Positions 1 to 7,399 of a stretch of 64,000 bases of DNA are shown piece by piece. The stretch's first letter is position 1, and each line of letters begins with the position of its first letter. A program made the translations under genes and the position numbers. The stretch spans positions 624,501 through 688,500 of the forward strand of contig NZ_WVRN01000001.1 in the NCBI RefSeq assembly GCF_013112245.1, written 5' to 3'. Origin of the DNA: Ruegeria sp. HKCCD4315 (lineage in GTDB: Bacteria > Pseudomonadota > Alphaproteobacteria > Rhodobacterales > Rhodobacteraceae). The notes under the pieces are model-generated. The model was not told the DNA's origin. It saw only the letters and a list, made by a program, of their open reading frames with translations, and did no database searches.

Positions 1-114
1 GATCTTTGATTTCCAGACCCCGTGCAAATCCGGCGTCGGCGTCATCAGTTCACGCGGTTTCAAAGTCGGCCGGATCGCTTTTCGGCCGTGGGATTTGCTG
101 GGTTTGTCTGTCAT
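1..114 (-). CDS. trmD: tRNA (guanine-N1)-methyltransferase TrmD, N-terminal fragment
   Basis: Only the first 38 codons lie in the window; the gene runs off the left edge on the minus strand. TrmD makes m1G37 in tRNAs with a G36, using S-adenosylmethionine. The visible part is the basic leader MTDKPSKSHGRK followed by TPTPDLHGVWKSKI, which matches my memory of rhodobacterial TrmD, where a leader precedes the first beta strand of the trefoil-knot domain. Its ATG overlaps the stop of the upstream sulfotransferase-like gene as ATGA, so translation is probably coupled. Position after rpsP and rimM fits the classic rpsP-rimM-trmD order. Identity rests on context plus this short leader. Confidence 0.8.
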   Translation of the reverse strand, partial: MTDKPSKSHGRKAIRPTLKPRELMTPTPDLHGVWKSKI

Positions 115-926
115 GTCTGGCGGGCCAGTTCGGTCTGGGCAGTTTGAATCAAAGCCTTCTTCTGGGTGATCAAAGCGGCTTCGTCCAGTGATGAACGGTT
201 CAAAGACAGCATTTCCTGCAACACCTCGTCAGAAAAGCTGGGGCTTACGCGTGCAGGACCTCGAAGCAGCGCAGCTTTCTCGGGCGGCAGATCCAGGAAA
301 TTGGCAAACGGCGCACCTGCTCCGAGGGGATGGTTCTGCACCTGTTCCAAAAACGCAGTCTGGACGGTGATGGTCGGTAGCCGATCCCTGATCGTGTCTG
401 CAGTTTCTTGCAACGTGGGCAGATGCGCCAAATCAGAGCAGAAACCGTCCAGATCCTGCACGATCCGAGTTTGGTGCAGATCATGAGCCCACAGGCTGCG
501 CAGCCACGCCTCGCGCTGGCGCAGAGACAGGTAGACAGTGATATCGACCTCGTCGCCCAGAAATCGTCGGCGCAGCACACTGACCAGCGTCTCGGCCAGT
601 TCGGGTGCGGCCCCATAACCTTCCTCGCGGTTTCTGCTGGGGCGCAGGCCCAGGAAGTTTTCTTCGCTCAGGATCAGGCCCCGGCGTTCGCCAAAATCCA
701 AACCGTCCAAAAAGGTTTGAACTTGTCCGCCAAACCCGGCCAGCGTCGCGTCCAGCCGATAGATTGAATGGCGCGTTGCGACCTCGCTCAGCCCGGACTT
801 GCGGGTTTTGTAGGGTAGAACCAATGCAAAGCGGGGCCAGATCAATTCACGGTTTTCATGCAGAAACGACTGTACTGCGGTCATGCCTGTCTTGTGCAGG
901 CCCAGATGCAGCAATATGCGCCGCAT
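111..926 (-). CDS. Sulfotransferase-like P-loop protein inserted between rimM and trmD
   Basis: A 271-residue protein. The N-terminus LLHLGLHKTGMTAVQSFL resembles the PAPS-binding loop of bacterial sulfotransferases (HxGxxKTGTTxLQ type), although one usual Thr is Met (GMTA). No signal peptide or membrane segment is visible. The rest has only weak family character, so the acceptor is unknown and activity is not certain. The start ATG shares one base with the rimM stop, and the stop overlaps the trmD start, so it is translated as part of the ribosome/tRNA-maturation operon. A gene here is not part of the general bacterial rimM-trmD arrangement. It could instead be a nucleotide-binding protein that has lost sulfotransferase activity. 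Confidence 0.6.
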   Translation of the reverse strand: MRRILLHLGLHKTGMTAVQSFLHENRELIWPRFALVLPYKTRKSGLSEVATRHSIYRLDATLAGFGGQVQTFLDGLDFGERRGLILSEENFLGLRPSRNREEGYGAAPELAETLVSVLRRRFLGDEVDITVYLSLRQREAWLRSLWAHDLHQTRIVQDLDGFCSDLAHLPTLQETADTIRDRLPTITVQTAFLEQVQNHPLGAGAPFANFLDLPPEKAALLRGPARVSPSFSDEVLQEMLSLNRSSLDEAALITQKKALIQTAQTELARQT

Positions 927-1429
927 CAGATCAGACCTTCGGGCGGGTCAGCCACGATACGGCCTTGCTCAAGATCCACCGTTGGCACCACTTGCAGCGT
1001 AAAAGGCAGCAGAACGGTGGATTTCAAACCCGGCCCATGCAGTTCCAGCAAGTCCGCAGCGCCATGGTTCTGTACGGATTTGACTTTGCCCAGCAGCGTG
1101 CCGCCGGTGTCATAGACATCCAGTCCGATCAGGTCGGTGTGATAAAACTCATCATCGGGAAGCGAAGGCAACTGATCGCGCCGCGCAAACAGGCGCAGAC
1201 CGTTCAGCGCATCGGCTTCTTCCTTGGTTTCGACCCCGCCCAGACGTGCCGCAAACCCGTTTTTGATGGTGCGCGTCAAAACAACCGGAAAGCGCTGTTC
1301 GCCGGTCTCATCTGTCAGTGGAGAGTAGTGTTCAATATCTTCGGGCACGGCGCAAAAGCTTTTCAGGCGCACTTCGCCGCGTACGCCGTAAGACCCCGCA
1401 ACGCTGCCGACGCAGATCAGATCACTCAT
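926..1429 (-). CDS. rimM: 16S rRNA processing protein RimM
   Basis: RimM helps mature the 30S head by binding uS19 and assisting 16S rRNA processing. The 167-residue length is normal. The N-terminal beta-barrel begins [21 protein letters not shown], the signature start of the family (the GxxGVRGEV element), and the C-terminal PRC-barrel includes [18 protein letters not shown] and ends [12 protein letters not shown]. The ATG lies inside the last codons of the 49-residue membrane ORF upstream (8-base overlap), and its stop shares a base with the next gene's start. It is therefore tightly coupled both ways in the rpsP-rimM-trmD operon. Confidence 0.96.
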   Translation of the reverse strand: MSDLICVGSVAGSYGVRGEVRLKSFCAVPEDIEHYSPLTDETGEQRFPVVLTRTIKNGFAARLGGVETKEEADALNGLRLFARRDQLPSLPDDEFYHTDLIGLDVYDTGGTLLGKVKSVQNHGAADLLELHGPGLKSTVLLPFTLQVVPTVDLEQGRIVADPPEGLI

Positions 1430-1571
1430 TGGACGCGCCTGTTGTCAAACAAATCCCGTTTCTCCATTCGCCAAGGCCTTCGCAGGCTTCGCGTTGATTG
1501 TTGCGTTCGAAGAACACGCCGACAATAAAGGCGATCAGCAGCAAAATGGGAAGTCGAATCAATCCGAACAT
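1422..1571 (-). CDS. Small single-pass membrane protein (49 aa) overlapping rimM
   Basis: This short ORF starts at ATG 1571-1569, seven bases after the bluB stop, and ends with TGA at 1424-1422, eight bases inside rimM. The product begins [20 protein letters not shown], a strong transmembrane helix, followed by a charged tail [16 protein letters not shown] with two cysteines (positions 30 and 41). The tight packing between bluB and rimM, the 8-base overlap and the hydrophobic-then-polar pattern support real coding. No clear Shine-Dalgarno site is visible apart from GGTCCCATG. I do not recognise a function; a membrane anchor or a small assembly factor is possible, which is inference only. Confidence 0.7.
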   Translation of the reverse strand: MFGLIRLPILLLIAFIVGVFFERNNQREACEGLGEWRNGICLTTGASNE

Positions 1572-1577
1572 GGGACC

Positions 1578-2213
1578 TTACCGTGTTTCGACCGCCAGGG
1601 ATTGGGCACGGTTTTCCCAGCCTACCTGTTCCAGTTCCGGTGTGTCTGATACCTGTTCAGGCCATCCGACGCAGAAGTATCCGATCAGTCGCCAGTCTTC
1701 CGGCACGCTCAGATCGCGTATCATTTGCTCGGGATCCAGGATCGACACCCAACCCAGTCCCAACCCCTCGGCCCGCAAGGCCAGCCAGAACAGTGTGATT
1801 GCCGAAACAACAGAGTAACGCCGCATCTCGGGCATTGTGCCCGCACCCAGCCCCATGCCTTTGTCGGTGCTGTCGTCGCAGAATACAGCCAGTTGCACGG
1901 GGGCCTCTTGCATCCCGGACAGTTTCAGGCGGCTGTAAAGCTGCGCCTTGTCGCCGGAATACCCCGCCAGCGCATCATCGTTGGCAGTTTGGAAATTCTT
2001 CAGCGCGGCAGCGCGGGCTGCTTCGCTTTCGACGCGGATCACGCGCCAGGGTTCGCTGAGCCCCACCGAAGGGGCCAGTTGAAATGCGTCGAGGCAGCGC
2101 AACAGCACTGCCTCGTCCACGGTGTCGGTGCGGAACCGGCGCACATCACGCCGGAGCCGCAACAACAGGTCAAACTGCGTGCGAAAATCGTCGGTGAAAG
2201 TCTGATCCCGCAC
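1578..2213 (-). CDS. bluB: 5,6-dimethylbenzimidazole synthase BluB
   Basis: BluB is a flavin-destroying nitroreductase-fold enzyme that cuts FMNH2 with oxygen to make dimethylbenzimidazole, the lower ligand of vitamin B12. The 211-residue protein shows the family pattern: RRDVRRF near residue 22, LDAFQLAPSVGLSEPWR (residues about 41-57), and the MGLGAGTMPEMRRYSVVSAI and GLGLGWVSILDPE stretches. The SVGLSEPWR segment distinguishes BluB from ordinary nitroreductases. It sits inside the ribosomal rpsP-rimM block, 12 bases after rpsP, although it has nothing to do with translation; cobC and cobD at 25.5-27.4 kb show the host makes cobamides. Confidence is high from these motifs. Confidence 0.93.
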   Translation of the reverse strand: MRDQTFTDDFRTQFDLLLRLRRDVRRFRTDTVDEAVLLRCLDAFQLAPSVGLSEPWRVIRVESEAARAAALKNFQTANDDALAGYSGDKAQLYSRLKLSGMQEAPVQLAVFCDDSTDKGMGLGAGTMPEMRRYSVVSAITLFWLALRAEGLGLGWVSILDPEQMIRDLSVPEDWRLIGYFCVGWPEQVSDTPELEQVGWENRAQSLAVETR

Positions 2214-2225
2214 GCGTTACCCTTC

Positions 2226-2615
2226 TTACTCTTCTGCAGCCGCTTCTTCAGCCGGTGCAGCCGCCGCTTCGGCAGCTTCAGCAGCCTTGGCCGCTTTTTC
2301 TTCTGCGCGTTCCTGAGCTTTCTTGCCCGGGGTGCCCTTGTTGGGGTTGTTACGCTCGGCTTTTTCACGGGTGCCGGCAGCTTCCAGCATACGCGCGATA
2401 CGGTCGGTGGGCTGAGCGCCCTGATCCAGCCAGTACTGGATGCGCTCCATGTTCATTTTCACGCGCTCTTCGCTGTCTTTCGGCAGCAGCGGGTTGTAGG
2501 TGCCCAGTTTCTCGATGAAACGGCCGTCACGGGGCATGCGGCTGTCAGCAGCCACGATGCGATAGAAGGGACGCTTTTTCGAGCCGCCGCGGGCGAGACG
2601 AATTTTCATTGCCAT
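2226..2615 (-). CDS. rpsP: 30S ribosomal protein bS16 with long Ala/Glu tail
   Basis: bS16 is a small-subunit assembly protein. The core [32 protein letters not shown] and [17 protein letters not shown] is diagnostic. I start at ATG 2615, giving [11 protein letters not shown], because AAAGGAG lies 7-8 bases upstream; an in-frame ATG nine codons further up would put that ribosome site inside the gene. At 129 residues it exceeds the usual 80-90, owing to a C-terminal tail from about residue 90 that is Lys-rich and then almost wholly Ala and Glu, likely disordered. Similar tails occur in related alphaproteobacteria. Genes downstream are bluB, the small membrane protein, rimM and trmD. Confidence 0.97.
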   Translation of the reverse strand: MAMKIRLARGGSKKRPFYRIVAADSRMPRDGRFIEKLGTYNPLLPKDSEERVKMNMERIQYWLDQGAQPTDRIARMLEAAGTREKAERNNPNKGTPGKKAQERAEEKAAKAAEAAEAAAAPAEEAAAEE

Positions 2616-2682
2616 GGTGGTATCTCCTTTGAATGGCATCACGCCGGAGGCGTGTCTTTTGTTGAGCCGGCGTAGGTGCCGG

Positions 2683-2979
2683 TTAGTTCTGGTGTTTCTT
2701 ATGGTGTCGGATGACTTCCTGAATGATGAAATTCAGGAAAGCCTTGGCGAAATCGGGGTCCAGATCGGCCTCTTTCGCCAGGTCTTCTAGCCGTGCGATC
2801 TGCGCCGCTTCGCGCGATGGATCGGACGGGGGAAGGTCGTGTTCGGCCTTGAGCTTGCCAACGGCTTGCGTGTGCTTGAACCGCTCGCCCAGCGTATAGA
2901 CAAGGATCGCATCCAGCCGATCGATGCTTTCGCGATGCTCTTTCAACAGCGTGGCAGCCTGTGTCACGGGGTTGGTCAT
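2683..2979 (-). CDS. Chorismate mutase, AroQ class
   Basis: A 98-residue, all-helical protein of AroQ type, converting chorismate to prephenate for phenylalanine and tyrosine synthesis. It shows the typical first helix [18 protein letters not shown], the basic stretch [19 protein letters not shown] and the C-terminal helix [18 protein letters not shown]. Length matches monofunctional AroQ domains. The ATG overlaps the stop of the upstream acetyltransferase (ATGA), so it is translationally coupled into the ffh operon; rpsP follows after 67 bases. Placement of a chorismate mutase between ffh and rpsP recurs in rhodobacters as far as I recall. A related role such as salicylate metabolism is less likely. 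Confidence 0.9.
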   Translation of the reverse strand: MTNPVTQAATLLKEHRESIDRLDAILVYTLGERFKHTQAVGKLKAEHDLPPSDPSREAAQIARLEDLAKEADLDPDFAKAFLNFIIQEVIRHHKKHQN

Positions 2980-3515
2980 TGGCCGGTCCTTTCGGTGGTC
3001 AGGTCAATCTGCGGGTGGCGCCAGATTTGAGCGTGCTTGCCCAGTAGCTCGGCATTTTCAAGCTCCAGCGTGGCTCCAAGGCGTTCTGCCAAAGCGCGCG
3101 AGCGGTCGTTGGCATGGGCGATGTACGAGATCACGCCGTTCAGCCCCTGTTGCCGCGCTGCATAGTGGCGTGCCGCTTGCGCCGCCTCAAATCCCAGCCC
3201 TTTGCCTTCGGCCTCGGCCATAAGGGTCCAGCCCAGCTCGGGCTCGGCCCAGCCGGGGGCATCGATCATACCGGCCCATCCAACAAACGCGCCGCTGGAC
3301 ATTTCGGTCAGGTGCCACAGGCCAAAGCCCTTCAGAGCCCAATGTCCAAGGCGTTTCACGAGCGAGTCCCAGCTGCCAAGCTCATCCTTGGGTCCGCCGA
3401 CCATATGGCTGCGCTCAGTCGCGAAGAATGCTGTCATCGCAGGTAGATCGTCCAGATGTGGCGCGCGCAAGATCAGACGCTCGGTCTCGATGGTAGGGAT
3501 GGTGAACGAGGTCAT
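2976..3515 (-). CDS. GNAT acetyltransferase, RimJ/RimL type (first of a tandem pair)
   Basis: A 179-residue acetyl-CoA-dependent N-acetyltransferase. It begins IPTIETERLILRAPHLDDL, the usual RimJ/RimL opening, with a central FVGWAGMIDAPGWAEPELGW beta region and the acetyl-CoA pyrophosphate loop around EAEGKGLGFEAAQAARHYA, then a late ANDRSRALAERLGATLE segment. The substrate cannot be told; family members acetylate ribosomal proteins, antibiotics or small amines. It overlaps its neighbours by four bases on both sides (ATGA) in the order ffh-GNAT-GNAT-chorismate mutase. It is a clear paralogue of the adjacent gene at 3512-4048. Confidence 0.85.
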   Translation of the reverse strand: MTSFTIPTIETERLILRAPHLDDLPAMTAFFATERSHMVGGPKDELGSWDSLVKRLGHWALKGFGLWHLTEMSSGAFVGWAGMIDAPGWAEPELGWTLMAEAEGKGLGFEAAQAARHYAARQQGLNGVISYIAHANDRSRALAERLGATLELENAELLGKHAQIWRHPQIDLTTERTGQ

Positions 3516-4048
3516 GCGTATGCCTCCATCCCGCCTTGTAGTTCATCTGGGTGCGGGTGGCGATAAACGACATCCTCGGGAGACGGGCGCGCTGCGTTTT
3601 GATCCTCAATTGCGCCGAGCCTCTGTGCCAAGGCGATTGAACGCGTGTTGGGCGCATCAATATAGCTGACCAGTGTTGCCAAACCGGCGTTTTGAAAAGC
3701 CCAGTCGCGCGCGGCGCATGCCGCTTCGAATGCAAAACCCTTGCCCTCATAGTCGGGGAAGATGCACCAGCCGATTTCCGTCTCGGGGAATTTCGGGGGT
3801 TTGTTGATCCCGACCTGGCCAATGAACTCACCGGTTTCCGTCAAGTCGACGGCCCATGCACCAAATCCGAGAAACTGCCAACTGGCTACGTCCGAGCCCA
3901 GCATTGACCACAGGTCCTGCGCCGAGTACGGCCCATCCATATATTTCGCCCACTCCGTCGCAAAAAGCGCTGCCATCGGCTCGAAGTCTTCGAGCCGGTG
4001 ATGGCGCAGTGTAAGGCGCGTTGTGGTTATGGTGGGCGCGGTGCTCAT
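3512..4048 (-). CDS. GNAT acetyltransferase, RimJ/RimL type (second of a tandem pair)
   Basis: A 178-residue GNAT-fold enzyme similar throughout to its downstream neighbour. Features are PTITTTRLTLRHHRLEDFEP at the start, FIGQVGINKPPKFPETEIGW in the core, the cofactor loop DYEGKGFAFEAACAARDWA, and APNTRSIALAQRLGAIED near the end. The substrate is unknown. Its ATG directly follows the ffh stop (TAAATG) and its stop overlaps the next start, so it shares the ffh transcript. The pair looks like an old local duplication that has diverged rather than a recent copy, since the two are not closely alike at DNA level. Confidence 0.85.
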   Translation of the reverse strand: MSTAPTITTTRLTLRHHRLEDFEPMAALFATEWAKYMDGPYSAQDLWSMLGSDVASWQFLGFGAWAVDLTETGEFIGQVGINKPPKFPETEIGWCIFPDYEGKGFAFEAACAARDWAFQNAGLATLVSYIDAPNTRSIALAQRLGAIEDQNAARPSPEDVVYRHPHPDELQGGMEAYA

Positions 4049-5557
4049 TTACTTTTTCTTGCCGAACCCGCTGAGGCCCTGAGGCAGGCCCATGCCGCCG
4101 CCTAATCCGGGCAGGCCGCCGGGCATCTTGCCGCCCATCGCCTTAGCCGCTTGTTCCAACGCCTTGGGGTCCATGCCTGCAGCCATTTCCTCGGGCGAGG
4201 GGCCGCCTTTGCCGAACATGCCTTTCATGGCCTGTTTCAGCATCTTGCCTTTGCCCATCTTGCCCATCTTTTTCATCATGTCCGACATCTGTCGGTGCAT
4301 CTTGAGCAGCTTGTTCAGGTCGCTGACCTCCATGCCCGAGCCTGCCGCGATCCGCTTTTTACGGCTCGCCTGCAATAGCTGAGGGTTGGCGCGTTCGCGT
4401 TTGGTCATCGACTGGATCATGGCGATCTGCTGACGCAGGATTTTGTCGTCCAGTCCTGCCTGGTCCATCTGTTTGGCCATTTTGCCCATGCCGGGCATCA
4501 TGCCCATCATGCCCTGCATACCGCCCATCTGGATCATCTGTTCCAGCTGCATTTTCAGGTCGTTCATGTTGAACTGACCTTTGACCATGCGCTTCATCAT
4601 GCGCTCGGTCTGTTCCATCTCCATCGTTTCCTGGGCCTTTTCGACCAAGGCAACAATGTCGCCCATGCCCAGAATACGACCGGCGATCCGGTCCGGCTCG
4701 AAGGTTTCGAGCGCGTCCATCTTTTCGCCCAGACCGACAAAGCGAATGGGCTTGCCGGTGACCGCGCGCATCGACAGCGCCGCACCACCGCGCCCGTCGC
4801 CGTCCATCCGCGTCAGGACCACGCCGGAGATGCCGACCTTGGCGTCGAATTCCTCGGCCACTTCAACGGCGACCTGACCGGTCAGGCCGTCGACGACCAG
4901 CAGAGTCTCGCGCGGGTCGACCGCGTTGCGGACCTGCTCGACCTCGTCCATCAGGACTTCGTCGATATGCAGACGGCCCGCGGTGTCGAGCATGTAGACG
5001 TCATATCCACCCAGCGTCGCTTGTTGCTTGGCACGCTTGGCGATATCGACGGGTTTCTGACCGGGCACGATCGGCAGCGTATCGACGCCGACCTGCGTGC
5101 CCAGAACAGCCAGCTGATCCATCGCCGCCGGACGATAAACGTCGAGCGAGGCCATCAGGACCTTCTTGCCCTCTTTCTCTTTCAGGCGTTTCGCCAGCTT
5201 ACCGGTGGTGGTCGTCTTACCCGAGCCCTGCAGACCCACCATCAGGATCGGGGCAGGCGGGTTGTCGATCTTCAGCTTGCCGGGGTCTTCTTCGCCGCGC
5301 AGGGTATCGACCAGCGCGTCATGCACGATCTTGACGACCTGCTGGCCGGGGGTAATCGACTTAGTAACAGCCTGACCTGTCGCCTGTTCCTGAACCTTTT
5401 TGACGAAAGCGCGGGCTACTGGCAGCGAGACGTCGGCCTCAAGCAGCGCAACCCGGACCTCGCGCAGGGCGGTCTTGACGTCTTCTTCGGACAGAGCGCC
5501 CTGTTTGGTCAGCCGGTCAAAGACGCCAGAGAGGCGTTCGGATAGATTTTCAAACAT
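4049..5557 (-). CDS. ffh: Signal recognition particle GTPase Ffh
   Basis: Ffh binds 4.5S RNA and delivers ribosomes making membrane proteins to FtsY. The 502-residue protein has an N domain (residues 1-85), a G domain with the P-loop GLQGSGKTTTTGKL near residue 108, DVYRPAAMDQL, the DTAGRLHID switch and the TRMDGDGRGGAAL motif, and then a methionine-rich M domain from about residue 300 (KMQLEQMIQMGGMQGMMGMM). The tail is Gly/Met-rich and ends in three lysines. It heads the minus-strand operon running to trmD. A putative promoter lies at 5717-5745 and a structured leader at 5627-5704. Confidence 0.98.
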   Translation of the reverse strand: MFENLSERLSGVFDRLTKQGALSEEDVKTALREVRVALLEADVSLPVARAFVKKVQEQATGQAVTKSITPGQQVVKIVHDALVDTLRGEEDPGKLKIDNPPAPILMVGLQGSGKTTTTGKLAKRLKEKEGKKVLMASLDVYRPAAMDQLAVLGTQVGVDTLPIVPGQKPVDIAKRAKQQATLGGYDVYMLDTAGRLHIDEVLMDEVEQVRNAVDPRETLLVVDGLTGQVAVEVAEEFDAKVGISGVVLTRMDGDGRGGAALSMRAVTGKPIRFVGLGEKMDALETFEPDRIAGRILGMGDIVALVEKAQETMEMEQTERMMKRMVKGQFNMNDLKMQLEQMIQMGGMQGMMGMMPGMGKMAKQMDQAGLDDKILRQQIAMIQSMTKRERANPQLLQASRKKRIAAGSGMEVSDLNKLLKMHRQMSDMMKKMGKMGKGKMLKQAMKGMFGKGGPSPEEMAAGMDPKALEQAAKAMGGKMPGGLPGLGGGMGLPQGLSGFGKKK

Positions 5558-5626
5558 GCCTTCGGCCTCCTTAGCCGGTTATCTGATGGCGTGCCCTACA
5601 TAGGATGCGCCGGTTAAATGCACAAA

Positions 5627-5704
5627 CGCCCCCACGGGCGAAACTCGCTGGTGGGGGGCGATCCCTGAACGACTCAAGGGACCGGAAGATCGAAAGGCTT
5701 CCGG
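5627..5704 (-). ncRNA. Structured leader or small RNA upstream of ffh
   Basis: On the minus strand three hairpins follow one another between the predicted ffh promoter and ffh. They are CCGGAAG/CTTCCGG (5704-5682), TCCCT/AGGGA (5681-5662), and a long GC-rich stem pairing CGCCCCCCAC (5660-5651) with GTGGGGGCG (5635-5627), which is followed by TTTG. The last looks like an attenuator or a weak intrinsic terminator about 70 bases before the ffh start. It lacks the conserved SRP RNA loop, so it is not 4.5S RNA. Whether it is a regulatory leader or an independent short RNA cannot be decided here. Confidence 0.4.
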
Positions 5705-5716
5705 ATGTTTGGCGGT

Positions 5717-5745
5717 CATTTACGCCTTGGAGGCGGGTGAGTCAA
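5717..5745 (-). promoter_or_regulatory. Putative sigma-70 promoter for the ffh operon
   Basis: Reading the minus strand, TTGACT (5745-5740) and TAAATG (5722-5717) are separated by 17 bases. This would start transcription near 5710, just before the three-hairpin leader. The -35 is five of six to consensus; the -10 is weaker. Confidence 0.45.
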
Positions 5746-5809
5746 GATAAGCTGTATCAAGGTGGCTGGTGTAGGGTACTCTGATCAAAACAAGCTTGGG
5801 GAGGGGGCA

Positions 5810-6706
5810 ATGAAGGACGATCTTCCGCAAAAGACAACGGATTATGTTGGTGAAGTGACCAACACCGATATCTGGTCTGGTTTCGAGATACGGCCGGACG
5901 ATATCTTTGTGTGCACGCCGCCTAAATGCGGCACGACGTGGACGCAGACCTTGGTGCGAATGTTGATCACGCAAACCGCTGATCCCGGCGTATACGACAA
6001 CAAGATTTCACCATGGCTGGATTGCGGCTTTCGCGACAGGGAAGAGCAGGCAAAAACGCTGAACGCGCAAAGCCATCGGCGCTGCATCAAGACACATACG
6101 CCGCTGGACGGAATTACCTTCTCGCCTGATGCGCAGTATCTGGTTGTGCACCGCCATCCTGTCGACGTGCATTTCTCAATGCGCCGTCATGTTGAAAACA
6201 TGAAGGACGATTGGCTGGATCACCTGTTCCCTGAAGATCTTTCGGAAGCTTTTGCAATGTTTCTGGACCGACCGGCTTCATCAAAAGGTACCGACGATCT
6301 GACACTTGGATCATTTATCCATCACTTCCGATCCTTTTGGACCTTCCGTGAATTGCCCAATATTCATTTCCTGCACTACGCAGAGCTTAGCCGCGATCTA
6401 CCCGGACAAGTCTCGTGCCTGGCCAACATCATGGACACCGAGATCAGCCCGCAGCTGATCAATGACATCGCCGAGGCGGGCAGTTTCGGGTCGATGAAGA
6501 ACAATGCGCAGCGTCTGGAGCAAACACCCGGGTTCACCAGTGGGTTTCACGACTTTGCACAGTTCTTTTCTTCGGGCACCAGCAACAAGTGGGAAGGCAA
6601 GCTGACGTCTGATGACATGGCCAGGTACGCCGCCCGCATGTCCGAGCTGGTTTCACCTGAAGAACGTCTGTGGTTGGAACGTGGTTTAGCCTCTAGCCCA
6701 CGCTGA
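5810..6706 (+). CDS. Cytosolic-type sulfotransferase
   Basis: A 298-residue PAPS-dependent sulfotransferase of the Sulfotransfer_1 family. The 5'-phosphosulfate loop CTPPKCGTTWTQTLVRML lies near residues 33-50, and the 3'-phosphate motif YLVVHRHPVDVHFSMRRH near residues 107-124, as in soluble aryl and alcohol sulfotransferases. I chose ATG 5810 because GGGGAGGGG lies just upstream; an in-frame GTG at 5762 would place that site inside the gene. No signal peptide is present, so it should act in the cytoplasm. The acceptor is unknown. It is monocistronic and its end overlaps the convergent membrane-protein gene by 14 bases. It is not closely similar to the other sulfotransferase-like gene at 111-926. 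Confidence 0.88.
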   Translation: MKDDLPQKTTDYVGEVTNTDIWSGFEIRPDDIFVCTPPKCGTTWTQTLVRMLITQTADPGVYDNKISPWLDCGFRDREEQAKTLNAQSHRRCIKTHTPLDGITFSPDAQYLVVHRHPVDVHFSMRRHVENMKDDWLDHLFPEDLSEAFAMFLDRPASSKGTDDLTLGSFIHHFRSFWTFRELPNIHFLHYAELSRDLPGQVSCLANIMDTEISPQLINDIAEAGSFGSMKNNAQRLEQTPGFTSGFHDFAQFFSSGTSNKWEGKLTSDDMARYAARMSELVSPEERLWLERGLASSPR

Positions 6707-7214
6707 CGTCTTGGTCGCCTTGGTTGGACGCGGGCAGCCAACCATTCACAGCTTCAGCCAGCCGATGTGAGCCTGACCCGCTGACATATGCCTCAACAAT
6801 GGGATGGCGGCCAGCGCTCATTCCCTCGTCCAGGATCAGCACTGGGCGATACATCGTCGACGTGCGCTTGCCGTTTCTGGACTTTGTGCTTTCGACCTCG
6901 GCATGAGACAGGCTGGACAGCTTATGCTCGACGGCCTCATAGCCAAATACGGATTGGCGGCGGATCAGGATGCTGTTGTCACGACGATCCAACACGACCT
7001 GAACGCGTCGAACAAACGCGCAGAAAGCACCCAGGCCCATTCCGCCCCCAAAAACAGCGAAGAAGAGGCCAAACCAGATGCCCTCACCGCCTTCACTGGC
7101 CATGAACAGGCCGGCACCTACAAAGGCGAGTATGAAGAGGACCAGTGTGATGCTGATAAACCATGGCGTGTTCGACAGGATCAGTAGGTCAGGGGTGTTG
7201 CGCGTGACTTTCAT
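6693..7214 (-). CDS. Hypothetical membrane protein (173 aa)
   Basis: The protein has two hydrophobic segments, about residues 15-38 (PWFISITLVLFILAFVGAG) and 45-68 (GIWFGLFFAVFGGGMGLGAF), followed by a soluble domain of about 100 residues with alternating strands (VQVVLDRRDNSILIRRQSVFG). This layout resembles small bacterial proteins with a PH-like domain after two helices, but I do not recognise a named family. The start ATG opens MKVTRNTPDLLIL. It converges on the sulfotransferase gene and overlaps it by 14 bases. Function unknown. Confidence 0.7.
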   Translation of the reverse strand: MKVTRNTPDLLILSNTPWFISITLVLFILAFVGAGLFMASEGGEGIWFGLFFAVFGGGMGLGAFCAFVRRVQVVLDRRDNSILIRRQSVFGYEAVEHKLSSLSHAEVESTKSRNGKRTSTMYRPVLILDEGMSAGRHPIVEAYVSGSGSHRLAEAVNGWLPASNQGDQDVSVG

Positions 7215-7399
7215 GGCGGAACGCTACAGCACTTTCCGGCGCTGTTGAAGCAAAGCGCAACGCTTGCGCCTTTAATAAAAGTGCGCGCACGCGACAAACA
7301 ATTCCTGCGGCAATGGATATATGTGGTCTTCCCGATCGCTGATTGCAGGCAGGGGCGTTCTGTGGCACAGCGCGGAAAATTCAGTGCAAGGAGACCGGG

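Noticed and set aside
605..1528. Long plus-strand open frame (307 codons) over rimM and its neighbour
   Set aside because: It is antisense to clear family genes (rimM, sulfotransferase-like), has no ribosome site and shows low-complexity Arg/Gln-rich translation typical of shadow frames in GC-rich DNA.
5627..5704. 4.5S (SRP) RNA gene next to ffh
   Set aside because: The conserved GGAAG-GAAGCAGCC loop region is absent; the CCGGAAG here is part of a simple stem with its complement.
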